Assembly (NCBI GenBank): GCA_002383485.1
Contig: DFYY01000007.1
Span: 106,209 to 139,710 of the forward strand
DNA length: 33,502 nucleotides
Direction of reading: 5' to 3'
DNA from: Bacteroidales bacterium UBA4070
GTDB taxonomy: Bacteria; Bacteroidota; Bacteroidia; Bacteroidales; VadinHA17
Shown piece by piece: positions 1 to 7,782 of this stretch. Numbering within the stretch: position 1 is the stretch's first letter; each line of letters opens with the position of its first letter. The notes under the pieces are model-generated. The model saw only the letters and a list, made by a program, of their open reading frames with translations, was not told the origin of the DNA and ran no database searches. A program made the translations under genes and the position numbers.

Positions 1-51
1 GTAGACCCTCAGGAATTGTAACAGGCAGCACGTTCCCCACCCCCCCGGCCA
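1..51 (+). repeat. Partial copy of the AATTGTA intergenic repeat
   Basis: AATTGTA lies at 14-20, preceded by GTAGACCCTC and followed by ACAGGCAGCACG and a C-rich run ending CCCGGCCA. The tract from AATTGTA to about 31 almost matches 14390-14409. The C-rich end matches 22260-22273. The hairpin that precedes AATTGTA in other copies is cut by the window edge, so only its right part may be present. Confidence 0.5.
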
Positions 52-114
52 AACATCTTTGGATTTCCGAAATGATTGCGTAATTTTCTACCCTATTTGG
101 TTAATCCGAGGGTA

Positions 115-1299
115 ATGAACAATGGCTTCACTCTTTCTGAACTGAGCAGCAAGAAGGACATCAGGGATTTTCATGAACTTCCTGCCGTCATAAACAAAAA
201 CGACGTCAACTGGGTGAAGCCCCTGGTCAAAGACATCGAATCAGTTTTCAACCCCTCTGTAAACCCCCTCTTCCGGACCGGTGAAGCAGTCAGGTGGCTC
301 CTGCGGGACAGCACCGGGGCCACGGTGGGAAGGGTCGCAGCCTTCTACAGCAGGAAAATTGCCAGTACAAACGGCAGCGCCACAGGCAGAATGGGCTTTT
401 TCGAATGCATCAACAACCCGGAGGCGGCAAAGATGCTGTTCGATGCCTGCCGCGACTGGCTGGCAGACAAAGGCATGACAGTCATGGAGGGCCCCGTGAA
501 CTTCGGGGAACGAGACCGCTGGTGGGGACTGCTTGTCGACGGCTTCCTCCCTCCCAACTACTGCATGACCTACAATCCCCCTTATTACAGGGAACTCTTT
601 GAGGGATACGGTTTCAGAAACTACTTCGAGCAGTATACCTACCACATACCCGTGGATGACAGCCGCATGAGCAACGTTATCAGGGAAAAGGCGGAACGGA
701 TATTCACTAACCCCGACTATACCTTCAGGTACATGACCCGGGCAGAAATGCGCGATATAGCCCGAAACTTCATGATCGTATACAACAAGGGATGGGCCCG
801 GTTCCCCGGGGTGAAGACAATCAGCGAGGGTCACGCCAGGCTGGTCCTCAAGAGCATCAGGCCCGTAATGGATGAGAAGCTTCTCTGGTTCGGGTTCTAC
901 AGGGATGAACCGATCTGTTTCTTTATCATGCTCCCCGAGGTGAACCAGATTGTCAGACATCTGAACGGCAAGATGAACCATGTGGGCAGGCTGAAATTCA
1001 TATGGTACAGGTATGTCATGAACAGACTCACAAAGGCATTCGGTCTGATCTTCGGTATCGTGCCGGAGCATCAGCGCAAAGGGGTGGAGGGGGCCCTGAT
1101 CATGTCATTTGCAAAGCTGGCGCTATCGGACAGATTCCCTTATAAAGAACTTGAATTCAACTGGATAGGAGATTTCAATCCATCTATGATGCACCTCCTC
1201 GACCAGATCGGAGCGAAGATTATAAAAACACATATTACCTACCGGTATCAGTTTGACAGGAGCGCACCCTTCGAGAGGGCCCCGGTGGTAAATATCTGA
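115..1299 (+). CDS. GNAT-fold acyltransferase-like protein (YghO-like)
   Basis: This 394-residue protein resembles the large bacterial GNAT-fold family that includes E. coli YghO. The N-terminal part has the family's pattern of a DVNWVKPL segment, then NPLF, then a strand with GRVAAF. The C-terminal half contains a GIVPEHQRKGVEGALI stretch that resembles the acetyl-CoA pyrophosphate loop (Q/RxxGxG/A). The substrate is unknown. ATG at 115 is preferred to an in-frame TTG at 76, because similarity begins after it and the TTG version adds only a weak leader. The gene stands alone, and trpS converges on it 86 bp downstream. The GNAT fold is reasonably safe; any specific acylation activity is inference. 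Confidence 0.7.
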   Translation: MNNGFTLSELSSKKDIRDFHELPAVINKNDVNWVKPLVKDIESVFNPSVNPLFRTGEAVRWLLRDSTGATVGRVAAFYSRKIASTNGSATGRMGFFECINNPEAAKMLFDACRDWLADKGMTVMEGPVNFGERDRWWGLLVDGFLPPNYCMTYNPPYYRELFEGYGFRNYFEQYTYHIPVDDSRMSNVIREKAERIFTNPDYTFRYMTRAEMRDIARNFMIVYNKGWARFPGVKTISEGHARLVLKSIRPVMDEKLLWFGFYRDEPICFFIMLPEVNQIVRHLNGKMNHVGRLKFIWYRYVMNRLTKAFGLIFGIVPEHQRKGVEGALIMSFAKLALSDRFPYKELEFNWIGDFNPSMMHLLDQIGAKIIKTHITYRYQFDRSAPFERAPVVNI

Positions 1300-1385
1300 T
1301 TTTGCACGGACAGGTATCGCCTGTGGTTAACATACACGCCGGCCGGACAGGTCTCCGGGCAAAGAATCTCTGATCCCCCGCCGTT

Positions 1386-2375
1386 TCAAAAAGGCCTGTA
1401 TCCGATGATCTCCCTGACCTCGCGAATCGTCCTGGAAGCGCTGACCCTAGCCTTTTCCGCACCCTGATTCACAACCCTCCCAAGGTAAGCCGGGTCATTA
1501 AGGATCTCATTGATGCGTACCCTGATGGGGTCAGTAACCTTGATTATGTCCTCGGCAAGCAGCTTCTTCAGGTCGCCATATCTTATCTGGCAGCTGGCGT
1601 GTTGCTCACGGAAATATGTCACTGTGGATGGTTCAGACACAACCTCCATGATTGTAAAGAGATTCTTCACAGGCTCAGAAGGCTCTGAATCGGGCTTCTC
1701 CGGACCGGCATCGGTCACTGCCCTCATTACCTTCTTGCGTATCTCCGCCGGGGTGTCTGCAAGGAAGATGCCGTTGCCCTCACTCTTGCCCATCTTGCCC
1801 GAACCGTCAAGTCCCGGAATCTTGATAAGCTGTTTCCCGAAGTTGTAGGCGTCAGGTTCCGGGAAGTACTCCACCCCGTACATGGTATTGAATCGCCGCG
1901 CAAAACGGCGCGTCATCTCCAGGTGCTGCTCCTGATCCTTCCCGACAGGGACCTTATGAGCCCTGTGAATGATTATATCAGCAGCCATAAGTACCGGATA
2001 AGTAAGCAGTCCCGCATTGATGTTGTCAGGATGTTTGCGGATCTTCTCCTTGAAGGAGGCAGTACGCTCAAGCTCACCTGTATACGCTATCATATTAAGC
2101 AGCAAATAAAGCTCCGTCACTTCAGGCACATCACTCTGCACATAAACTGTGGCCTTCTCCGGATCAATACCGGCAGCCAGGTACTCAGCCAGCACCTGCC
2201 TTATATTGCTGTGAATATCGTCAGGATGAGGGTGAGTTGTAAGTGAATGATAATCTGCCACAAAGAAAAAACAGTTATTCTCGTCCTGCATCCTGAGGAA
2301 GTTTTTCAGAGCTCCGAAATAATTACCCAGGTGGAGGTTTCCAGTTGACCGTATGCCGCTTACTACCGTATCCAT
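1386..2375 (-). CDS. trpS: Tryptophanyl-tRNA synthetase
   Basis: TrpS is a class I synthetase that charges tRNA-Trp in the cytoplasm. The 329-residue product has normal length. The HIGH motif appears as HLGN near residue 15, after SGIRSTGN, and the KMSKS loop as KMGKS before EGNGIFL. AxMPVGKDQ-type active-site sequence is seen as KVPVGKDQEQHLE. ATG at 2375 is chosen; the TTG one codon upstream is unnecessary. A perfect Bacteroidota -7 box (TATTTTTG on the minus strand, 2402-2395) lies 20 bp upstream. The gene is monocistronic and divergent from rbfA. Confidence 0.97.
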   Translation of the reverse strand: MDTVVSGIRSTGNLHLGNYFGALKNFLRMQDENNCFFFVADYHSLTTHPHPDDIHSNIRQVLAEYLAAGIDPEKATVYVQSDVPEVTELYLLLNMIAYTGELERTASFKEKIRKHPDNINAGLLTYPVLMAADIIIHRAHKVPVGKDQEQHLEMTRRFARRFNTMYGVEYFPEPDAYNFGKQLIKIPGLDGSGKMGKSEGNGIFLADTPAEIRKKVMRAVTDAGPEKPDSEPSEPVKNLFTIMEVVSEPSTVTYFREQHASCQIRYGDLKKLLAEDIIKVTDPIRVRINEILNDPAYLGRVVNQGAEKARVSASRTIREVREIIGYRPF

Positions 2376-2394
2376 CAATTAATATTTGCAGCGA

Positions 2395-2402
2395 CAAAAA
2401 TA
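2395..2402 (-). promoter_or_regulatory. trpS -7 promoter box
   Basis: The minus strand reads TATTTTTG, a perfect TAnnTTTG Bacteroidota -7 element, about 20 bp before the trpS ATG. No convincing -33 TTTG was found. Confidence 0.65.
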
Positions 2403-2552
2403 GGGATAAATAACGAATTTGCTCCCGCCCTGCCCGCTTTCCGCCACGGACGCCCGCCGAAGGAAAGGTCTGTATCACCCGCCAGGCGCAATCCCCGACT
2501 GATTTCCCGGCATATTCCCGCCGGATACCTCTACAATAGAACAATCATCATC

Positions 2553-2642
2553 ACTCGCTCCGGATCCTGATCCCGCACTCATACTCACTCCCACACTCAT
2601 TCTCCCCCTCACCCTTACTCTCATTCTCACTCTCACTCTTGT
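2553..2642. repeat. CTCACN-type hexamer-like simple repeat
   Basis: The plus strand is a run of variants of ACTCTC, ACTCAT and ATTCTC with a period near six over about 90 bases, almost purine-free. It sits just upstream of the rbfA promoter. It is degenerate rather than perfect, so replication slippage is probably old. Confidence 0.6.
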
Positions 2643-2665
2643 CCTTCCCCTGCCACATTTTTTCG

Positions 2666-2673
2666 TATTTTTG
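2666..2673 (+). promoter_or_regulatory. rbfA operon -7 promoter box
   Basis: TATTTTTG matches TAnnTTTG exactly and lies 18 bp before the rbfA start codon. It would drive the seven-gene operon from rbfA to the glycosyltransferase. Confidence 0.65.
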
Positions 2674-2691
2674 CCGTGAAAATAATCCGAA

Positions 2692-3030
2692 ATGGAATCG
2701 ACACGGCAGAAGAAAGTTGCACGGCTGGTGCAGAAGGAGCTGGCAGAGCTGATCATGCATCACGGTGCAGAGCTGGCTCACGGAAAGATGATCTCCGTGA
2801 CAACGGTACGAGTCAGTCCTGACCTCTCACTTGCAAAGGCATGGGTAAGCATCTTCCCTTCCGAAGGAGCAGAGGCTGCCCTGGAATTGCTGCGCTCCAG
2901 CGTCCCCAGGCTGAGATATGAGCTGGGGCAGAAGGTCCGCAACCAGCTCCGGATAGTACCGGAGATAGCCTTCTTCATTGACGACAGCAACGACTATATT
3001 GATAACATCACCAACCTTCTCAAGGAATAG
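2692..3030 (+). CDS. rbfA: 30S ribosome-binding factor RbfA
   Basis: RbfA is a small KH-fold protein that binds the immature 30S subunit and assists 16S rRNA 5'-end maturation. The 112-residue product is of normal length. It has the family N-terminus (TRQKKVARLVQKELAELI), the central ISVTTVRVSPDLSLAKAWVSIF strand and the terminal IPEIAFFIDDSNDYIDNI motif (here VPEIAFFID). It is the first gene of a tight operon; the next start lies 5 bp after its stop. The rbfA-permease neighbourhood is common in Bacteroidota. Confidence 0.96.
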   Translation: MESTRQKKVARLVQKELAELIMHHGAELAHGKMISVTTVRVSPDLSLAKAWVSIFPSEGAEAALELLRSSVPRLRYELGQKVRNQLRIVPEIAFFIDDSNDYIDNITNLLKE

Positions 3031-3035
3031 CTGCA

Positions 3036-3851
3036 ATGCATTATGACCCCATCAAGGAGCTCCTTGGAAGGCTTTTCAACAGGCATCCCCTGCTGAGAAG
3101 GCTCTTTTACCGGCTTCTGGATATCCTGCTCCTGCGGTCGTGGCACGTCAGAAAGACCCTCAGGAGGATCGGCCCGTCGCTGCCGCCGAAGGCAAAGATC
3201 CTTGATGCAGGAATGGGATTCGGTCAGTACTCCTGGTGGATGGCAAGGCGGTTCCGGTCATGGAAGATCACCGCGGCCGATATAAAAAGCGAACAGGTGA
3301 CCGACTGCAACAATTTCTTCCGCAAGACCGGAGTGGCAGACCGGGTGAAGGCCCTGGAAGCGGACCTTGTAACCTGGAACAGCGGAGATCAATATGACCT
3401 TATCCTCTGCGTTGACGTGATGGAGCATATAGAGGAAGACCGCACCGTCTTCAGCAACTTCCGGAGCATGACAGCCACAGACGGATACCTCGTGATCTCA
3501 ACCCCATCAGACCAGGGCGGATCAGATGTCCATTCAGACGGCGACACCTCCTTTATCGGGGAGCATGTACGTGACGGCTACGGCATTGAGGATATAACAG
3601 AAAAACTCAAGACTGCCGGTTATGGAGAGGTAACCGCATACTACACTTACGGCATCCCCGGCAGCAGGGCCTGGCGGCTCTCCATGAAATATCCCGTCAT
3701 GATGCTCTCGGCATCGAAACTCTTCTTTATTCTCCTCCCTTTCTACTATCTTGCTGTTATGCCTTTCGTGCTGGTGTTCAACATAGATGACCTGTACGGA
3801 ACTCACGAAAAAGGAACCGGTCTGCTCGTCATTGCCCGGGCCACTCTATGA
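3036..3851 (+). CDS. Class I SAM-dependent methyltransferase
   Basis: This 271-residue protein has a Rossmann methyltransferase core. Motif I is ILDAGMGFGQYSWWMA near residue 55, the acidic residue after strand 2 is in ITAADIKSEQ, motif IV is DLILCVDVMEHIEED, and a strand reads GYLVISTPS. The C-terminus carries a hydrophobic segment (about residues 228-250, FFILLPFYYLAVMPFVLVFN), so it may be membrane attached. The substrate cannot be deduced. It begins 5 bp after rbfA and its stop overlaps the next start (ATGA), so translation is probably coupled. Confidence 0.85.
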   Translation: MHYDPIKELLGRLFNRHPLLRRLFYRLLDILLLRSWHVRKTLRRIGPSLPPKAKILDAGMGFGQYSWWMARRFRSWKITAADIKSEQVTDCNNFFRKTGVADRVKALEADLVTWNSGDQYDLILCVDVMEHIEEDRTVFSNFRSMTATDGYLVISTPSDQGGSDVHSDGDTSFIGEHVRDGYGIEDITEKLKTAGYGEVTAYYTYGIPGSRAWRLSMKYPVMMLSASKLFFILLPFYYLAVMPFVLVFNIDDLYGTHEKGTGLLVIARATL

Positions 3852-5083
3852 AGCTGTCGCTCTACATAGCAAAAAGATACCTCTTCGCGAAAAAATCGCG
3901 CAATGCAATCAATGTAATCTCGGCAATATCAGTGGCAGGAGTGACTGTGGGCACGATGGCCCTCATCACAATACTCTCGGTCTTCAACGGACTCGAGACA
4001 ATGGTGAAAAGCATCTTCAGCACATCCGATCCGCAGATAAAGATAGCCCCCGTCATAGGAAAGGTATTCACTCCTGACAGCCTGATGCTCCGTCGCCTGT
4101 CAGAAACGGACGGCGTTGAGCTTTACGCGCTTACGCTCGAGGAAAACGCCCTCCTCCGCTTTGAGGAGCAGCAGTACATTGCAACCGTCAAGGGAGTCTC
4201 CCCAAACTATGCCGATGTTACTGACCTTGACACCGCGATGTGGGACGGCGACTTCATACTGCAGGGTGAAAACGGCAGGCCTTATGCCGTCGCCGGCCTC
4301 GGCGTGGCAAATTACCTCGGGATGAGGCTTAACTTCGTTTCGCCGCTGGCGATATATATTCCTGACAGGAAGGCGCGTATCAGTGGAACCCCCGACAGTG
4401 AATTCACCCGGAAGTACATCTACATGTCAGGAATCTTTGCGGTTGAACAGGAGTTCGACTCGAAATATGTCTTCCTGCCACTTGATTTTGCCCGGGAACT
4501 GCTAGATTACCGTGATGAGGTCAGCTCCATCGAGATACGGATGAAGCCCGGAGCCGACGAGAAGAAGACCCAGAACGCCATCAGGGAGGTTATGGGTAAT
4601 GAATTCACGGTACAGAACAGGTACGAGCAGCAGGAGATGTTCTACAAGGTGATGAAAGCCGAGCGGCTGGCTATATTCGTGATACTTACATTCATCCTGG
4701 TCATTGCATCGTTCAACATCATCGGTTCACTGACCATGTTAATAATTGAAAAAGAGAGAGATATCAATATTCTGCGGAGCCTCGGGGCCGATAACAGCCT
4801 GATAAAACGCATCTTCATCTACGAGGGCTGGATGATCTCATTCATCGGAACGGTGCTGGGCCTGCTGCTTGGATTCATGCTCTGTGCCGCACAACAGCAC
4901 TTCGGCATCGTCAAGCTGGCCGGTGAATCGCTGCTCATCGATGCCTATCCCGTCAGGATGCACCTGGCCGATTTCTTTATAGTGGCAGCCACTGTGCTGG
5001 CGATAGGCTATGCTGCAGCATGGTACCCGGTTCACTATCTCTCGCGAAGGCACCTCAGGGAAAACAGCAGGGAAAACAAATGA
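3848..5083 (+). CDS. FtsX/LolC-E-type ABC transporter permease
   Basis: This 411-residue inner-membrane protein has the MacB/FtsX permease layout. An N-terminal membrane segment (about residues 20-50, VISVAGVTVGTMALITILSVF) is followed by a periplasmic domain to about residue 270. Three C-terminal membrane segments follow, the first reading AIFVILTFILVIASFNIIGSL. The family cytoplasmic motif IIEKERDINILRSLGA is present. The N-terminal IAKRYLFAKKSRNAINVISAIS is typical of LolC/LolE, which release lipoproteins from the inner membrane. No ATPase partner is adjacent, so a LolCE role is inferred by family. It overlaps both neighbours by 4 bp. Confidence 0.9.
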   Translation: MKLSLYIAKRYLFAKKSRNAINVISAISVAGVTVGTMALITILSVFNGLETMVKSIFSTSDPQIKIAPVIGKVFTPDSLMLRRLSETDGVELYALTLEENALLRFEEQQYIATVKGVSPNYADVTDLDTAMWDGDFILQGENGRPYAVAGLGVANYLGMRLNFVSPLAIYIPDRKARISGTPDSEFTRKYIYMSGIFAVEQEFDSKYVFLPLDFARELLDYRDEVSSIEIRMKPGADEKKTQNAIREVMGNEFTVQNRYEQQEMFYKVMKAERLAIFVILTFILVIASFNIIGSLTMLIIEKERDINILRSLGADNSLIKRIFIYEGWMISFIGTVLGLLLGFMLCAAQQHFGIVKLAGESLLIDAYPVRMHLADFFIVAATVLAIGYAAAWYPVHYLSRRHLRENSRENK

Positions 5084-5862
5084 GGAAAATATATGTAACA
5101 GGCATCGCCGCAATACTGTTTCTGACAGCATCGTGCGGGAACTCCGGCGACGGCAAGCCGGGCAGGAAAATGCGTATCCCCGACAATGAGCTTGTCGAGA
5201 TTCTTACTGACACCTACCTTACCGCCAGCATGCTAGATCTCTACTCGATGAGGGATACATGGGCACAGCGCGATTCGATCCTTAACTATATCGATGTCAT
5301 TGAGAGTCATGGTTTTACCCGTGAGCAGTTCGAAGCCACGATGCGATATTACTTTACCGGGAAACCCCGAAAACTCTCGAGGATCTATGACAGAGTCACC
5401 GGAAACCTGCTTGAGTTGGAGACGCTGGTGATCACGGAAAACAAGCCCATCGAGGACCTCGAGGAAAACCTGTGGAATGGCAAACCCAGTTACAGCTTCC
5501 CGGAAGAATTCACAAGGGATCCTCTCTGGTTTGACATACCCCTGGACAGACCCGGGGAATACGTACTCAGCGCTGACATCCGGATCTTCGAAGATGACAA
5601 GAGTCTCAATCCGAGGGTGACTGTATACTTCAGCTACCCCGACAGCTCAGGAGAAGAGAAACGCGAATACTGGGAAGAGGTGCGCCTGGAAAAAGACGGC
5701 CAGTTCAGGAAGATACAGATACGTAATTCTATCGATTCGATACCCGGTGTCAGGCTGAGAGGATGGATCATGAACCATGACAATCAGCCGGGCAGATGGG
5801 AGAAGCATGCCCGCATTGCCAACATCAGCATTGCATATATCAGGGGCGTAGATCCGGAGTGA
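5080..5862 (+). CDS. DUF4296-type lipoprotein
   Basis: This 260-residue protein starts with a lipoprotein signal peptide (MRKIYVTGIAAILFL) and a lipobox with Cys19 (TASC), so it should be lipidated and periplasm- or outer-membrane-facing. Residues about 35-120 look like the DUF4296 domain found almost only in Bacteroidota: a helical segment (PDNELVEILTDTYLTASML) and a YYFTGKPRKLSRIYDRV segment. The C-terminal half looks beta-rich. Function is unknown. The internal ATG at 5080 overlaps the permease stop and gives a clean signal peptide, so it is preferred over the longer frame from 5020. Being next to a lipoprotein-export-type permease is suggestive only. Confidence 0.8.
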   Translation: MRKIYVTGIAAILFLTASCGNSGDGKPGRKMRIPDNELVEILTDTYLTASMLDLYSMRDTWAQRDSILNYIDVIESHGFTREQFEATMRYYFTGKPRKLSRIYDRVTGNLLELETLVITENKPIEDLEENLWNGKPSYSFPEEFTRDPLWFDIPLDRPGEYVLSADIRIFEDDKSLNPRVTVYFSYPDSSGEEKREYWEEVRLEKDGQFRKIQIRNSIDSIPGVRLRGWIMNHDNQPGRWEKHARIANISIAYIRGVDPE

Positions 5863-5864
5863 CG

Positions 5865-6968
5865 ATGAGGAGAATTTCGGCACAGTATATCTTCACAATG
5901 GCCGGCCGGCTGCTCAGAAGAGGTGTTGTCACCGTTGCCGCTGACGGCACGGTAACAGCGGTTGAAGATACAGGCGGTAACCTTACCGAGAGTGCAGGCA
6001 CAGAGTTTTACAACGGCATCATTATTCCCGGGCTGATTAACTGTCACGCCCACCTCGAGCTGTCACATATGCGGGGAGTTATCCATGGCGGTGGCGGACT
6101 GGGTGAGTTCGTTGAAGCTGTGCGCACCAAGCGCGAAGCCTCACAGGAAGAGGTGATGGCCGCTGCCGCAAAAGCCGACAAAGAGATGTATGCAGAAGGC
6201 ATTGCCGCCTGCGGTGACATCAGCAATAACTCCCTCACTGCAGAAATCAAGCGCCAAAGTGCCATCAGGTATCTCACCTTCGCAGAGGTCTTCGGGACGG
6301 ACCCCTCAGTGGCCGATACCCGCATGAGCAACGCCATGAAGGTTATGAATGTACTGTCTGCATCAAACCTGCCGGTTCATATAACACCCCATTCACTCTA
6401 TTCCATCTCACCTGCACTCTGGAAGATGATAGAGGAGCAGATAAGGCCTGACTCCGTTATTTCAGTTCATTTCCTTGAATCGGACGATGAGAGGAAGATG
6501 ACCTCCCTCCACGCGGAAAGAGCCCTGGAGCTCTCACGCCTGGCAGCACACATACTGCTTGTGCACAACACAGTGATAACACCCGATGAAGCCTCTGCTG
6601 TTGCTTCGGCCGGGAATACCTGGTTCTGCCTCTGTCCCTCATCCAATATGCATATCTCGGGCATAATGCCGCCGGCAGCCATGCTCCGCGAAATAACGGA
6701 CAGGATCGTTGCTGGCACCGACAGCCTGGCATCCACAACCAGCCTGAGCATGATCAGCGAGCTGAGACTGCTGCAGGTCGCCGCACCTCATATACCGCTG
6801 GAGGAGCTTATCCGCTGGGGTACTCTCAACGGCGCCCGGGCTCTTAAGATGGATAACACCCTCGGGTCAATCGAACCGGGAAAGAAGCCCGGACTCCTGC
6901 TGATAGAACCTGTTGACCTGGTGAATATGCGCCTGCTGCCCGAAAGCCGCGTAAGCAGATTATTGTAA
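5865..6968 (+). CDS. Amidohydrolase (chlorohydrolase/cytosine-deaminase-like)
   Basis: This 367-residue metal-dependent hydrolase has a short N-terminal beta sandwich and then the barrel. The first metal motif is PGLINCHAHLELSH (His61, His63). A later metal His lies in ITPHSLYS, with HFLESDDE and LLVHNT following. The catalytic Asp is in GTDSLAST, and the C-terminal return motif reads GSIEPGKKPGLLLI. This is the pattern of the ATZ/TRZ, SAH/MTA and guanine deaminase group; the substrate is not resolved. ATG 5865, 2 bp after the previous stop, is chosen over 5796 because the longer frame would lie inside the preceding gene. Confidence 0.85.
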   Translation: MRRISAQYIFTMAGRLLRRGVVTVAADGTVTAVEDTGGNLTESAGTEFYNGIIIPGLINCHAHLELSHMRGVIHGGGGLGEFVEAVRTKREASQEEVMAAAAKADKEMYAEGIAACGDISNNSLTAEIKRQSAIRYLTFAEVFGTDPSVADTRMSNAMKVMNVLSASNLPVHITPHSLYSISPALWKMIEEQIRPDSVISVHFLESDDERKMTSLHAERALELSRLAAHILLVHNTVITPDEASAVASAGNTWFCLCPSSNMHISGIMPPAAMLREITDRIVAGTDSLASTTSLSMISELRLLQVAAPHIPLEELIRWGTLNGARALKMDNTLGSIEPGKKPGLLLIEPVDLVNMRLLPESRVSRLL

Positions 6969-6994
6969 ATTTGTGGCCTGAACCTGAATATGCA

Positions 6995-7777
6995 ATGTCC
7001 ACCTTCCTTTTTGACAGCATCGTTTTCGGGCCGGTGAGCAGCCGCAGGCTGGGAGTATCACTCGGCATCAACCTGCTTCCAGTAAGCCATAAGGTATGCT
7101 CTTTCAACTGCATATACTGCGAGTGCGGATGGACTCATGGCAAAGAGGTCAGAAAGGAAGCCCTCCCATCCCGTTCTGAGGTTTATGAAGCCCTGAGAAA
7201 AAAACTCATTGAAATGAAAGAACAGGGCAAGGCGCCCGATGTGATCACTTACGCCGGTAACGGGGAGCCGACTCTTCATCCCGATTTCGCCCGGATAATA
7301 GACGACTCCATCGCTCTGCGAAATGAGTTCTTCCCTGAAGCCAGAATATCCGTACTCTCAAACGGCTCCATGCTGTACCGCAAGAATGTCCGCGATGCCC
7401 TGAAAAAGGTAGAGATGAATGTCCTTAAGCTCGACTCGGCCCTGCCCGGCACCGTCCGGCAGATCAATCAGCCTCATGCAGAGGCAGACCTGGACCGGTT
7501 TGAAAAATATGTAAGCAAATTTGATGGCAGCTTCATCATCCAGACTCTTTTTGTGAAGGGCGAGTGCGACGGACGTCCGGTTGACAACACCACGGAAGAG
7601 GAGATAACCGCATGGCTCAGCGCACTGCAGAGGCTGCGGCCACGCCAGGTAATGATCTACACAATCCACCGCGACACCCCGCTGGGAAACAGCCTCCGCA
7701 AAGTTCCCGTAAGTGAGCTGAATGCTATAGCCCGGAAAGTGAATGAGATAGGCATCCCCACCTCTGTCTCCGGTTAG
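6995..7777 (+). CDS. Radical SAM protein (COG0731-like)
   Basis: This 260-residue enzyme has the 4Fe-4S/SAM motif CxxxCxxC as CSFNCIYC (Cys35, 39, 42), followed by YAGNGEPTLHPDF, the GGE-like SAM-binding strand, and ISVLSNGSM. The N-terminal FGPVSSRRLGVSLGIN and C-terminal VMIYTIHRDTP motifs are typical of a widespread radical SAM group related to TYW1-like COG0731. The reaction is unknown. ATG at 6995 is preferred over a TTG at 6971. It is the sixth gene of the rbfA operon, 26 bp after the amidohydrolase. Confidence 0.87.
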   Translation: MSTFLFDSIVFGPVSSRRLGVSLGINLLPVSHKVCSFNCIYCECGWTHGKEVRKEALPSRSEVYEALRKKLIEMKEQGKAPDVITYAGNGEPTLHPDFARIIDDSIALRNEFFPEARISVLSNGSMLYRKNVRDALKKVEMNVLKLDSALPGTVRQINQPHAEADLDRFEKYVSKFDGSFIIQTLFVKGECDGRPVDNTTEEEITAWLSALQRLRPRQVMIYTIHRDTPLGNSLRKVPVSELNAIARKVNEIGIPTSVSG

Positions 7778-7782
7778 AAGCC

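Larger units (their letters stand above)
2379..2691. other. Divergent trpS/rbfA intergenic region
   Basis: This gap of about 313 bases holds the trpS promoter at its left end, the rbfA promoter at its right end, and a pyrimidine-rich hexamer-like array (about 2553-2642) between them. Minus-strand reading frames through the array give only low-complexity SE/GE- or RVRV-type peptides and are not credible genes. The stretch 2410-2550 is GC-rich with no recognisable feature. Confidence 0.6.

Noticed and set aside
241..1071. 276-residue minus-strand ORF inside the GNAT gene
   Set aside because: It is an opposite-strand shadow with no recognisable domain; the plus-strand protein shows family motifs.
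1300..1385. Terminator hairpin ACAGG...CCTGT
   Set aside because: A 5-bp stem is present but no T-run follows it on either strand.
2475..2781. Minus-strand ORFs with RVRVRM and SESENESKG peptides
   Set aside because: They are translations of the CTCACN simple repeat and cover the rbfA promoter.
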